A stretch of DNA of 5,612 bases from Chloroflexota bacterium (GTDB lineage Bacteria > Chloroflexota > Anaerolineae > Aggregatilineales > Phototrophicaceae): contig JAEVZT010000245.1 in the NCBI GenBank assembly GCA_023392115.1, positions 1 to 5,612 of the forward strand, written 5' to 3'. The number at the start of each line of letters is the position of its first letter. Position 1 is the stretch's first letter. The notes below the pieces were generated by a model. That model made no database searches, was not told where the DNA came from, and saw nothing but the letters and a program-made list of their open reading frames with translations. Shown piece by piece: positions 1 to 5,155 of the stretch. The position numbers and the translations under genes are program-made.

Positions 1-385
1 CCAGTCGAACGAACGCCGCGAGCAGGGCGCTGCCTATACCTTTGGCATCATCCGCACGGCGGACAGCACCTTTCTCGGCTGCGTCGGCTTGCAGGTTCAT
101 CAAGAATATGAACGCGCCGAGATGGGCTACTGGATCGGCGTGCCGTACTGGAATCAGGGATATACGACCGAAGCGGTGCGCCGGATAATCGATTTCGGCT
201 TCTCGTATCTCAGCTTGAATCGCATCTACGCAACCTATTTCACGGGCAACGTGGCGTCGCGTCGGGTGATGGAAAAAGCGGGGATGGTGTACGAGGCGAC
301 CCTGCCGCAGCACGTCCGCCGCTTCGACCGTTTCCACGATCTCGGCTACTGCGGCATTCTGCGCGCCATGTGGCTGCCCCGGTGA
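1..385 (+). CDS. GNAT family N-acetyltransferase (RimJ/RimL-like), 3' portion
   Basis: Partial gene: the reading frame is open from base 2 and the start lies left of the window. The 127 visible residues end at TGA 383-385. They look like the C-terminal two thirds of a RimJ/RimL-type GNAT acetyltransferase, which transfers acetyl from acetyl-CoA to an amine, classically a protein N-terminus but often a small molecule. Seen directly: the acetyl-CoA-binding motif A, WNQGYTTEA (fragment residues 50-58, bases 149-175; family pattern Q/R-x-x-G-x-G/A), the preceding strand EMGYWIG, and the later NVASRRVMEKAGM segment (residues 83-95), which matches the N-x-x-S-x-x-x-x-E-K-x-G-F/M motif of this subfamily. 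The substrate cannot be told from sequence. A TTG at 89 could be miscalled as the start, but the conserved frame clearly continues upstream of it. The gene converges with the minus-strand unit at 403-604. Confidence 0.9.
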   Translation, partial: QSNERREQGAAYTFGIIRTADSTFLGCVGLQVHQEYERAEMGYWIGVPYWNQGYTTEAVRRIIDFGFSYLSLNRIYATYFTGNVASRRVMEKAGMVYEATLPQHVRRFDRFHDLGYCGILRAMWLPR

Positions 386-402
386 AAGTTTTGAACTTCC
401 GT

Positions 403-440
403 ATAAAAACAAACGACCGCCGGGCATCTGCCCGACGGTC
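403..440 (-). terminator. Intrinsic terminator, best fit for minus-strand transcription
   Basis: The minus strand gives an 11-bp GC-rich stem, GACCGTCGGGC (440-430) with GCCCGGCGGTC (425-415), around an AGAT loop. It is followed by GTTTGTTTTTAT (414-403). One pair is U-G in this orientation, while on the plus strand the same position becomes a C-A mismatch and the tail is only TTGTTT. The element therefore looks selected for leftward transcripts. It probably also helps end the converging acetyltransferase mRNA, whose stop is 18 bases away. Confidence 0.8.
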
Positions 441-447
441 TTGTTTG

Positions 448-521
448 CGGTCTCTGGGAGCTAGCCCCTTTGTCAGGGGACACTCACTAGAGAAGGTGAG
501 CGTCTAGGGGGTAGCCCCCTT
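448..521 (-). repeat. Two imperfect copies of a G-run/CTA/C-run hairpin motif
   Basis: On the minus strand, the segments at 501-521 and 448-471 share the same layout: AA(A), a run of four or five G, CTA, a run of pyrimidines rich in C, then AGA and a closing CG. They differ by small indels (CCCCC in one, GCTCCC in the other). Each can fold on itself, and the second can instead pair its GGGG with the CCCC at 476-479. This suggests a duplicated or swappable hairpin module. Confidence 0.4.
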
Positions 522-539
522 ATGACTGCGATTAACCAC
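504..539 (-). CDS. Putative 11-residue peptide ORF behind the strong Shine-Dalgarno
   Basis: GTG at 539-537 opens a frame that ends at TAG 506-504 and encodes MVNRSHKGATP. The only support is position: an ideally spaced, unusually strong ribosome site and an apparent promoter upstream. The last codons and the stop lie inside the AGGGGG/CCCCCT hairpin, so a translating ribosome would unfold it. The peptide is too short for any family assignment and has no membrane segment. It may be a leader peptide whose translation matters more than its product, or it may be untranslated, with the Shine-Dalgarno acting as an RNA element. No gene follows on this strand before the terminator. Confidence 0.35.
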   Translation of the reverse strand: MVNRSHKGATP

Positions 540-541
540 GC

Positions 542-554
542 GATCACCTCCTTT
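542..554 (-). promoter_or_regulatory. Exceptionally long Shine-Dalgarno sequence
   Basis: The minus strand reads AAAGGAGGTGATC, an unbroken 13-base complement to the canonical bacterial 16S rRNA 3' tail. Ordinary genes in this window have 4 to 5 matching bases. GGAGG lies seven bases before a GTG codon (539-537), which is good spacing for initiation. Nine bases of it (544-552) can be covered by the downstream segment 491-499, so ribosome access may be conditional. Confidence 0.6.
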
Positions 555-576
555 TTGCTCAGCCGTCGATGTGAAC

Positions 577-604
577 AGTGTAGCACATTCTCACGAAAGG
601 TCAA
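577..604 (-). promoter_or_regulatory. Sigma70-type promoter for the small minus-strand transcript
   Basis: Read on the minus strand, the sequence has a -35 box TTGACC (599-604), a 16-base spacer, and an extended -10 TGC-TACACT (585 down to 577). The -35 matches TTGACA at five of six positions and the -10 matches TATAAT at four of six, helped by the TGn extension. The predicted start is near 570. It lies about 40 bases past the stop of the SbcD-like gene, so it can drive only the short unit that ends at the terminator at 403-440. Confidence 0.55.
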
Positions 605-640
605 TAGGGGTCAGGTCAGCAATTCGTAAGAATTTCGCGG

Positions 641-1882
641 CTATTCAGCCACCCCATTTTCGAAGATCATCTCCGCCGCGCGGATCAATTCCTCGCGCCG
701 TTCGTCGCCCATGCCCTTCGTGAGCAAATAGCGGTCGAGAAGCTGCGTGTCGGTCAAACCTTCGGGACTGCCGCCGAGCCGGGCGCGCGCGGGCTGCTCG
801 ACTTCCTTACGAATGGCGGCGATCATGCTGACGCCGGCGCGGCGCAGGGCGTCGCGCACGATCCCCTCGTTGAGCCGCGCCTCGGTCTGCGGCGACAGAT
901 CGACGATCAGGCGGACGATCGCCTCGTGAAGCTGCTGCGCCTCGATCTTCTCGACAAGCTCGGCGGTCGGATCGTCGCTCTCGCGCAGATCAATACGCAG
1001 CGTGACGAACGGACGCGCTTTGACGCGCCGGAACTGCCACTTGGCGCGGCTGCGTTCAAGCTCAACCCAGCAGTAACCCTTCGGGTCGGCTTCCTCGCCG
1101 AAATCGATCCGTTCGAGCGAGCCGCTGTAGATCACTGGCGGCACGCCGTCGCGCCCTTCGGTCAAGTTCTGGTGCTTGTGAATGTGTCCGAGCGCGACGT
1201 AATCCCAGCGCGGATCGGCAAGGACTGACGGCAGCACCTGCACGTCGCGCCCGAGCATGATGCCGCGCTCGCTGCCGAGCATCGCGCCGTTGACTGTGAA
1301 GTGCCCGGTCAGCAGGCGCGGCATGTCGTGCTGATCGGCTTCGGCGGCGAGGTTCTCGAGGATTGCCGACAGTTCACTTTGCAGCAGCATGTCCGTCTCG
1401 GCAATCGTCAGCCCGGCGGTTTTGACCTGCTCAAGCAGGCGCGATCGGATCGGGTACGGCGCGGCGCCGACAGCGACCGATCCGCGCCGCGTCTCGATCA
1501 CCTTGACCTCGTAATCGTCAGCCACCCAGACATTTGGCACGGACAGCGTATCGTAAATCTCGATGCTCGACGCCTTGAGCGCCGTCGGCGGCAGGTCGTG
1601 ATTGCCGACGAGCATCACCAGCGGCGCGAGTTCGGTCAGGTCGCGCACGCGCCACGCGAATTCACGCTGGAAGGTCGGGTTGGGGTTGCGCGTCTTAAAC
1701 GCGTCCCCGGCGAAAATCGTCAGATCGACTTCGTTTTCGCGCGCGAAGTCGATCATCTCGTCCATGCGGCGCAGGAAATCCCGCACGCGGCTGCTCAAGC
1801 CGGTTTCGGGATCGATTCTGCCGTAGTTTTCCATGCCGATGTGGACATCGGCGAAATGCAGCACGCGAATCGGTTCAGCCAT
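641..1882 (-). CDS. sbcD: SbcD-like DNA repair exonuclease subunit (metallophosphoesterase)
   Basis: This encodes 413 residues, close to the roughly 400 usual for SbcD. SbcD (Mre11 in archaea and eukaryotes) is the Mn2+-dependent nuclease half of SbcCD, which cuts hairpins and DNA ends during repair. All metallophosphoesterase motifs are visible: D12-x-H14 (ADVHIG), G59-D60, G93-N94-H95-D96, G193-H194, and G232-H233-I-H235. They are followed by the family-typical YSGSLERIDFGEE block (252-264). The region from about 280 on is the expected SbcC-contacting cap and C-terminal part, seen here only as weakly distinctive sequence. The ATG at 1880-1882 is three bases past the stop of the molybdoenzyme gene, so the two are probably co-transcribed. 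The usual partner sbcC does not follow: the next elements leftward are the small-RNA unit and a gene on the other strand. Nuclease family assignment is firm; the gene name is inferred. Confidence 0.88.
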   Translation of the reverse strand: MAEPIRVLHFADVHIGMENYGRIDPETGLSSRVRDFLRRMDEMIDFARENEVDLTIFAGDAFKTRNPNPTFQREFAWRVRDLTELAPLVMLVGNHDLPPTALKASSIEIYDTLSVPNVWVADDYEVKVIETRRGSVAVGAAPYPIRSRLLEQVKTAGLTIAETDMLLQSELSAILENLAAEADQHDMPRLLTGHFTVNGAMLGSERGIMLGRDVQVLPSVLADPRWDYVALGHIHKHQNLTEGRDGVPPVIYSGSLERIDFGEEADPKGYCWVELERSRAKWQFRRVKARPFVTLRIDLRESDDPTAELVEKIEAQQLHEAIVRLIVDLSPQTEARLNEGIVRDALRRAGVSMIAAIRKEVEQPARARLGGSPEGLTDTQLLDRYLLTKGMGDERREELIRAAEMIFENGVAE

Positions 1883-1885
1883 GAT

Positions 1886-2518
1886 CTAGAACAGGAAGCC
1901 GCTCCGACGGCTGTAACGTTCTTCGCGCCACGGATCGCCCTCGTTGTGATAACCCGCGTTTTCCCAGAAGCCGGGCTTGTCGACCGGGCTAAATTCGATG
2001 CCGCGCAGCCACTTGGCGCTTTTCCAGAAATAGCGTTTGGGCACGAGCGTCCGCAGCGGGTAGCCGTGTTCCGCGTCGAGAAATTTGCCGTCGAACTTGT
2101 ACGCCAGCAGCACGTCGTCGTCGAGCATGTCCGCCAGCGGCACGTTGGTCGTATAGCCGTACTCGCAGTGGGCGATGACATGCTTGGCGCTCGGCTTGAC
2201 GCCGAACAGCTTGATGAAATCGCTGAAGCGCACGCCTTCCCAGACGGTATCGAACTTGCTCCAGCGGGTGACGCAGTGGATGTCGGTCGTGAGCGTCACC
2301 GTCGGGATCTGCTGGAACTCCTGCCACGTCCAGCGCTTCTCGTTTTCGACATCGCCAAAGACGCGCAAGTCCCACGTCGCCTCGTTAAAGGTCGGCGTCG
2401 GTCCGTAATGCAGCACCGGGAAATCGAGCGTCAGCGACTGCCCCGGTGGCAAGCGCCCTTCCTGCTTGACGCGCTCCTCGTCCTTGCGACGTTTTAACAC
2501 GTTATCCAGCGCACCCAT
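1886..2518 (-). CDS. Sulfite oxidase-like molybdopterin oxidoreductase (cytoplasmic type)
   Basis: This 210-residue protein is a single-domain member of the sulfite oxidase/MsrP superfamily, which binds a molybdopterin cofactor. Seen: the presumed Mo-ligand cysteine C82 in [10 protein letters not shown], then [23 protein letters not shown], the [19 protein letters not shown] block, and the C-terminal [15 protein letters not shown] typical of the short bacterial 'sulfite oxidase-like' group (B. subtilis YuiH type). The N-terminus is charged, with no Tat or Sec signal, so a cytoplasmic location is inferred, unlike periplasmic MsrP. The physiological substrate of this group is not established. 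The start is ATG 2518-2516, preceded by GAGG seven bases away, with a TATAAT box at 2555-2560. It is the first gene of a likely two-gene operon with the SbcD-like gene 3 bases downstream. Confidence 0.88.
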   Translation of the reverse strand: MGALDNVLKRRKDEERVKQEGRLPPGQSLTLDFPVLHYGPTPTFNEATWDLRVFGDVENEKRWTWQEFQQIPTVTLTTDIHCVTRWSKFDTVWEGVRFSDFIKLFGVKPSAKHVIAHCEYGYTTNVPLADMLDDDVLLAYKFDGKFLDAEHGYPLRTLVPKRYFWKSAKWLRGIEFSPVDKPGFWENAGYHNEGDPWREERYSRRSGFLF

Positions 2519-2554
2519 CAGTCAACCTCATTGCAACACGTATCAATGAAGTTG

Positions 2555-2560
2555 ATTATA
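2555..2560 (-). promoter_or_regulatory. Candidate -10 box for the molybdoenzyme-SbcD operon
   Basis: The minus strand has a perfect TATAAT, 36 bases before the ATG of the molybdoenzyme gene, giving a leader of about 30 nt. No good -35 is present at 17 bases; the nearest resemblance, TTACCC, is about 20 bases away. A short inverted repeat, ATCAA (2542-2546) with TTGAT (2552-2556), overlaps the -10 and the likely start and might bind a regulator, though five base pairs could be chance. Confidence 0.45.
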
Positions 2561-2602
2561 CAAGTTCCCGCGCCGATTCGGGTAAATGCTGGATGAAAGC
2601 TG

Positions 2603-3760
2603 TTACTGGAACACCGGCTCAAGCCAGTATTCGATGCCCTGACCTTCCATCGTCCAGCCGGTGATTCCGCCATATGTCACCTGCCACCACGCCGAATTCT
2701 GCCCGCAGACCGGACCGCCGATCACGCTGAAGGTCGCGCCGCCGGGGATCAGCGCCAGCGTCGAGCTTGCCGTCGACGCGCTTGCGCGCAGGCGGTTCGG
2801 CAAGCCGGGCGTGACGCGCCCGTTATAGCCGGGAACGATCTGCGACGCCATGAAACCGGGACAGATCAGCGGCTCGGTATAGTACGTCGTGCCCTGACCT
2901 TCCGCCGTCCAGCCGGTGATCCCGCGATAGCGCACTTGATACCACGTCACCCCATCGGCGCAGTGCGGACCCGACAGCACGTTGAAGACCTCGCCCGCTT
3001 CAAGATTACGCAGGAAGCGCCCGCTCAATGAAGGCGTCGCGCGCAGGCGGTTCGGCATCCCCGGCGTGATCCGCCCGCTGTAGCCGACGAGCATTCGCGT
3101 CGGCAGCGTGCAGGTTTGCGGTACGGGGGTCGGCGGCAGCGTGAAGATCGGTTCTGTCCAGTAGGTGCCGTGCTGCCCTTCCGGCGTCCAGCCGATCAAG
3201 CCGCGCCAGTTGACCTCCCACCATGTGATCCCATTTGAACATGACGGACCAAGCCGGATGGTGAACGAGTCACCCGCCGGGATGTAAGCGATGATCTGGC
3301 TGGCTGCCCCTTGAAACGGCTGCGAGCGCAGGACGTTTGGTTCGCCCGGCGTGACGCGCCCCTGCGCGCCAACATACAGGCGCGACGGAACGGTCATGCA
3401 CGTCGGGTTGGCGATCGGCTCTAGCCAGTACGCCCCATAGGCAGCACCTTCCCCCGTCCAGCCGACCATGCCGTTGTAGTTGACCAGCCACCAGTTGAAG
3501 CCGTCGGCGCAGTTGGGACCCGCCAGCACCGTGAAAATGCCGCCTGCCGGAATTTCGCCGAGGACGCTGCTGCCCCAGCCCAAACCCGGCTGAGAGCGGA
3601 GGGCGTTCGGCAAACCCGGTGTCACCTGACCCTGTCCCCCTACGGTCAAGCGTGGCGGCAGCGCGCCGTAACAGGTGGTAGGTTGCGCGTGGGCAGCGGA
3701 AACTGTCACCGCCGCCAGCACCAGCACCAGCGCGATCAGTATGAGAATGCGTCGAAACAT
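2603..3760 (-). CDS. Secreted protein of four tandem SH3-like modules
   Basis: This encodes 385 residues of extracytoplasmic protein. Residues 1-25 form a classical Sec signal (FRR, then a long Leu/Val/Ile core) with likely cleavage at AHA-QP after 25. The rest is four modules beginning at C30, C121, C217 and C300. Each runs R-L/M-x-V-G-x-x-G-R/Q-V/I-T-P-G-x-P-N-x-L-R-(S/A), a hydrophobic I-P-A-G turn, G-P-x-C, W-(W/Y)-x-V-x-(Y/W)-x-G-x-x-G-W-T-x-E-G, and ends Y-W/Y-x-E-P. This matches bacterial SH3 (SH3b) domains, which commonly bind cell-wall peptides or act as spacers. Each module has exactly two cysteines, consistent with one disulfide per module. A Pro/Thr linker (about 207-216) separates modules 2 and 3. 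There is no catalytic domain, transmembrane anchor or sorting signal at the C-terminus. The ligand is unknown. A weak GAAGGG lies 11 bases before the ATG. Confidence 0.85.
   Translation of the reverse strand: MFRRILILIALVLVLAAVTVSAAHAQPTTCYGALPPRLTVGGQGQVTPGLPNALRSQPGLGWGSSVLGEIPAGGIFTVLAGPNCADGFNWWLVNYNGMVGWTGEGAAYGAYWLEPIANPTCMTVPSRLYVGAQGRVTPGEPNVLRSQPFQGAASQIIAYIPAGDSFTIRLGPSCSNGITWWEVNWRGLIGWTPEGQHGTYWTEPIFTLPPTPVPQTCTLPTRMLVGYSGRITPGMPNRLRATPSLSGRFLRNLEAGEVFNVLSGPHCADGVTWYQVRYRGITGWTAEGQGTTYYTEPLICPGFMASQIVPGYNGRVTPGLPNRLRASASTASSTLALIPGGATFSVIGGPVCGQNSAWWQVTYGGITGWTMEGQGIEYWLEPVFQ
2606..3673 (-). repeat. Four in-frame SH3-like repeat units
   Basis: Unit 1 is 3401-3673 (91 codons), unit 2 is 3113-3400 (96), unit 3 is 2864-3112 (83) and unit 4 is 2606-2863 (86). 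The protein signature is constant, and stretches around the V-T-P-G and G-W-T-x-E-G motifs are also similar at DNA level (for example GGCGTGACGCGCCC in units 2 and 4). The units are nonetheless well diverged, so the duplication is old and no two look freshly copied. Confidence 0.8.
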
Positions 3761-3772
3761 GATGTGATGTGC

Positions 3773-3841
3773 CCTTCGACACTATTCGAATCGGAAGTCG
3801 ATTCGATACCCTAATCCCTCTCTATTTATTATTATCGAAGG
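3773..3841. promoter_or_regulatory. Nested TCGA-rich inverted repeats in a divergent intergenic region
   Basis: An inner perfect inverted repeat, TCGAATCG (3786-3793) with CGATTCGA (3799-3806), has a 5-base spacer. It sits inside an outer pair, CCTTCGA (3773-3779) with TCGAAGG (3835-3841). The region lies between the SH3-repeat gene, whose start is at 3760, and the racemase-like gene on the other strand, so a protein bound here could affect both. An AT-rich stretch at 3821-3835 contains two overlapping TATTAT hexamers that could be -10 boxes for the plus-strand gene. No convincing -35 is seen for either direction. The operator role is inferred. Confidence 0.45.
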
Positions 3842-3919
3842 ATGCAATTTACGCCGCCTGTCCTCTGCTCTACGCACGATCAACGTGGCGGTTTGGAAAT
3901 GGTTAGAAAGTGGAGCGCC

Positions 3920-5074
3920 ATGACATCACAACCACTTGCAGGCATTCGCGTCCTCGACCTGACCCGCCTGCTGCCCGGCGGCGTCTGCTCGATGCTGCTG
4001 GCGGACATGGGCGCGGACGTGATCAAGATCGAAGCGCCGGATGGCGGCGACTATGCCCGTTGGATGCCGCCGCTGGTTAGCGGACAGGGCGTCTACTTTG
4101 TGGCGACCAACCGCGGCAAACGGAGCGCGATCCTCAACCTGAAAGATGAAGCCGGTCAGGCGGTGCTGCACCGGCTTGTCGAGAGCGCCGACGTGCTGAT
4201 CGAGAGCTACCGCCCCGGCGTCATGGATCGGCTGAACGCGGGTTATGAAGCGCTGCGGGAGATCAACCCGCGCATCGTCTACTGCGCCCTATCCGGTTGG
4301 GGGCAGGACGGCGCCTACGCCGATCGCAGCGGGCACGACCTGAATTACGTCAGCATCGCCGGGATGACCGGCGCGATGCTCACCCCTCAGCCGATGGGCG
4401 GACAGATCGCCGACATTGGCGGGGCGTATGCGGCGGTCGCGGGGATTGCAGCGGCGTTGTTTGGGCGCGAGCGCAGCGGCGAAGGCGCATACCTCGACGT
4501 GTCGCTGTTCGAGTCGTCGCTGCCGTTCATGCTGACAACGTGGGTCGAGTCGATCCTGCCCGGCGATCACCTGCGCGGTGGGCTGACAGGTCAGCTTGCC
4601 TGCTACAACGTCTACACAGCCGCCGACGGCGAGTCAGTCGCGCTGGCGGCGCTCGAACCGAAATTCTGGGCGAACTTCTGCCATGCCGTTGAGCGCCCCG
4701 ACCTGATCGACGGCTACACCGATCCGGCGCGGCAGGGTGAACTGGTGGCGCAGCTATCGGCGCTGTTTCGCCAGCGGAGCGCGGCGGAATGGGCGGCGCT
4801 GCTCGAAAATGCGGACTGCTGTTTCACGCGCGTCAACGCCCCCGCTGACGCGCCCGACGACCCGCACGTGCGGGCGCGCGGTCTGCTCGGCGTGACTCCA
4901 CAGGGGATGCCGTGGATGCGCAGTCCGATCCGCTTGGGCGACGCGCCGAAAATCACAGCGCCACCCGGGTATGGCGAGCACACGCGCGCTGTCCTGCGCG
5001 AAGCCGGTTACGCCGACGCCGAAATCGACAGCTTGATCGCGGCAGGTGCAGTCGGGCAAGGTGAAAATTCGTAA
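3920..5074 (+). CDS. Alpha-methylacyl-CoA racemase-like protein (family III CoA-transferase, CaiB/BaiF)
   Basis: This encodes 384 residues from the chosen ATG. The CaiB/BaiF fold supports either CoA transfer between acids or epimerisation of 2-methylacyl-CoA. Seen: the N-terminal G-I-R-V-L-D-L-T-R and LLADMGADVIKIE blocks, N-R-G-K-R-S, E-S-Y-R-P-G, and S-G-H-D-L-N-Y. Residues R97, H138 (in GHD), D164 (in IADIGG) and E245 (in ALEPKFW) correspond in context to the R91, H126, D156 and E241 active-site set of M. tuberculosis methylacyl-CoA racemase. This favours a racemase over a plain CoA-transferase, which normally lacks the His of that pair. The frame is open back to an ATG at 3842 (410 residues), but homology begins at SQPLAGIRVLDL, and GGAG lies four bases before 3920; ATG 3899 is another option. 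A role in branched-chain or 2-methyl fatty acid breakdown is inferred. The F420-reductase-like gene starts 81 bases downstream. Confidence 0.85.
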   Translation: MTSQPLAGIRVLDLTRLLPGGVCSMLLADMGADVIKIEAPDGGDYARWMPPLVSGQGVYFVATNRGKRSAILNLKDEAGQAVLHRLVESADVLIESYRPGVMDRLNAGYEALREINPRIVYCALSGWGQDGAYADRSGHDLNYVSIAGMTGAMLTPQPMGGQIADIGGAYAAVAGIAAALFGRERSGEGAYLDVSLFESSLPFMLTTWVESILPGDHLRGGLTGQLACYNVYTAADGESVALAALEPKFWANFCHAVERPDLIDGYTDPARQGELVAQLSALFRQRSAAEWAALLENADCCFTRVNAPADAPDDPHVRARGLLGVTPQGMPWMRSPIRLGDAPKITAPPGYGEHTRAVLREAGYADAEIDSLIAAGAVGQGENS

Positions 5075-5155
5075 CGTCGAGGTATGGTTGCCGCGTCACG
5101 CCGCGTCTTAATTCACACACATGTCAAACAACTTGCATACGTCAATGGAGCGGCT

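Larger units (their letters stand above)
403..570 (-). ncRNA. Candidate structured small RNA / leader-like transcript of unknown family
   Basis: This is an inferred transcript of about 168 nt reading leftward from a predicted start near 570 to the U-tract of an intrinsic terminator. In order it holds an extreme Shine-Dalgarno match (542-554), an 11-codon ORF (504-539), hairpin AGGGGG/CCCCCT with a 3-base loop (506-520), hairpin CTCAC/GTGAG with an 8-base loop (483-500), hairpin CCCCT/AGGGG with a 5-base loop (465-479), and the terminator stem. The segment at 491-499 can pair with the Shine-Dalgarno (544-552) over nine base pairs, one of them G-U, in competition with the CTCAC/GTGAG hairpin. 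This gives two exclusive folds. I do not recognise it as 6S, SRP, tmRNA, RNase P or any riboswitch. It could be a stand-alone sRNA, a tiny-peptide mRNA, or an attenuator that lost its gene. Confidence 0.5.

Noticed and set aside
542..554. Plus-strand GATCACCTCCTTT as a 16S rRNA 3'-end remnant
   Set aside because: The bases before it do not resemble the conserved 16S end (no GGTTG-type or helix 45 sequence). The minus-strand Shine-Dalgarno reading explains it with correct spacing to a start codon.
522..629. A plus-strand 35-codon ORF starting ATG 522
   Set aside because: There is no ribosome site ahead of it (it follows a C-run hairpin), no recognisable product, and it runs antisense to the better-supported unit.
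621..634. AATTC-GTAA-GAATT hairpin just after the SbcD-like stop as a terminator
   Set aside because: The stem is only five mostly A-T pairs and no U-tract follows in the leftward direction; too weak to call.
1301..2497. A 398-codon plus-strand ORF antisense to both the SbcD-like and molybdoenzyme genes
   Set aside because: It spans the boundary of two well-recognised minus-strand genes, its translation is Arg/Val/Ala/His-rich with no family motif, and long antisense frames are expected in GC-rich codon use.
3270..3782. Minus-strand 170-codon frame overlapping the SH3-repeat gene
   Set aside because: It is an out-of-frame shadow: Arg/His/Gly-rich translation with no signal peptide or motif, whereas the overlapping frame has four conserved modules.
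3842..3919. Upstream ATGs (3842, 3899) as the start of the racemase-like gene
   Set aside because: The added residues show no family similarity, and the 3842 ATG has its only G-rich stretch immediately adjacent with no usable spacing. They are noted as alternatives only.
5075..5155. GCCGCGTC direct repeat after the racemase-like gene as a terminator or site
   Set aside because: It is two tandem GC-rich octamers without a stable stem or U-tract; ordinary in this base composition.
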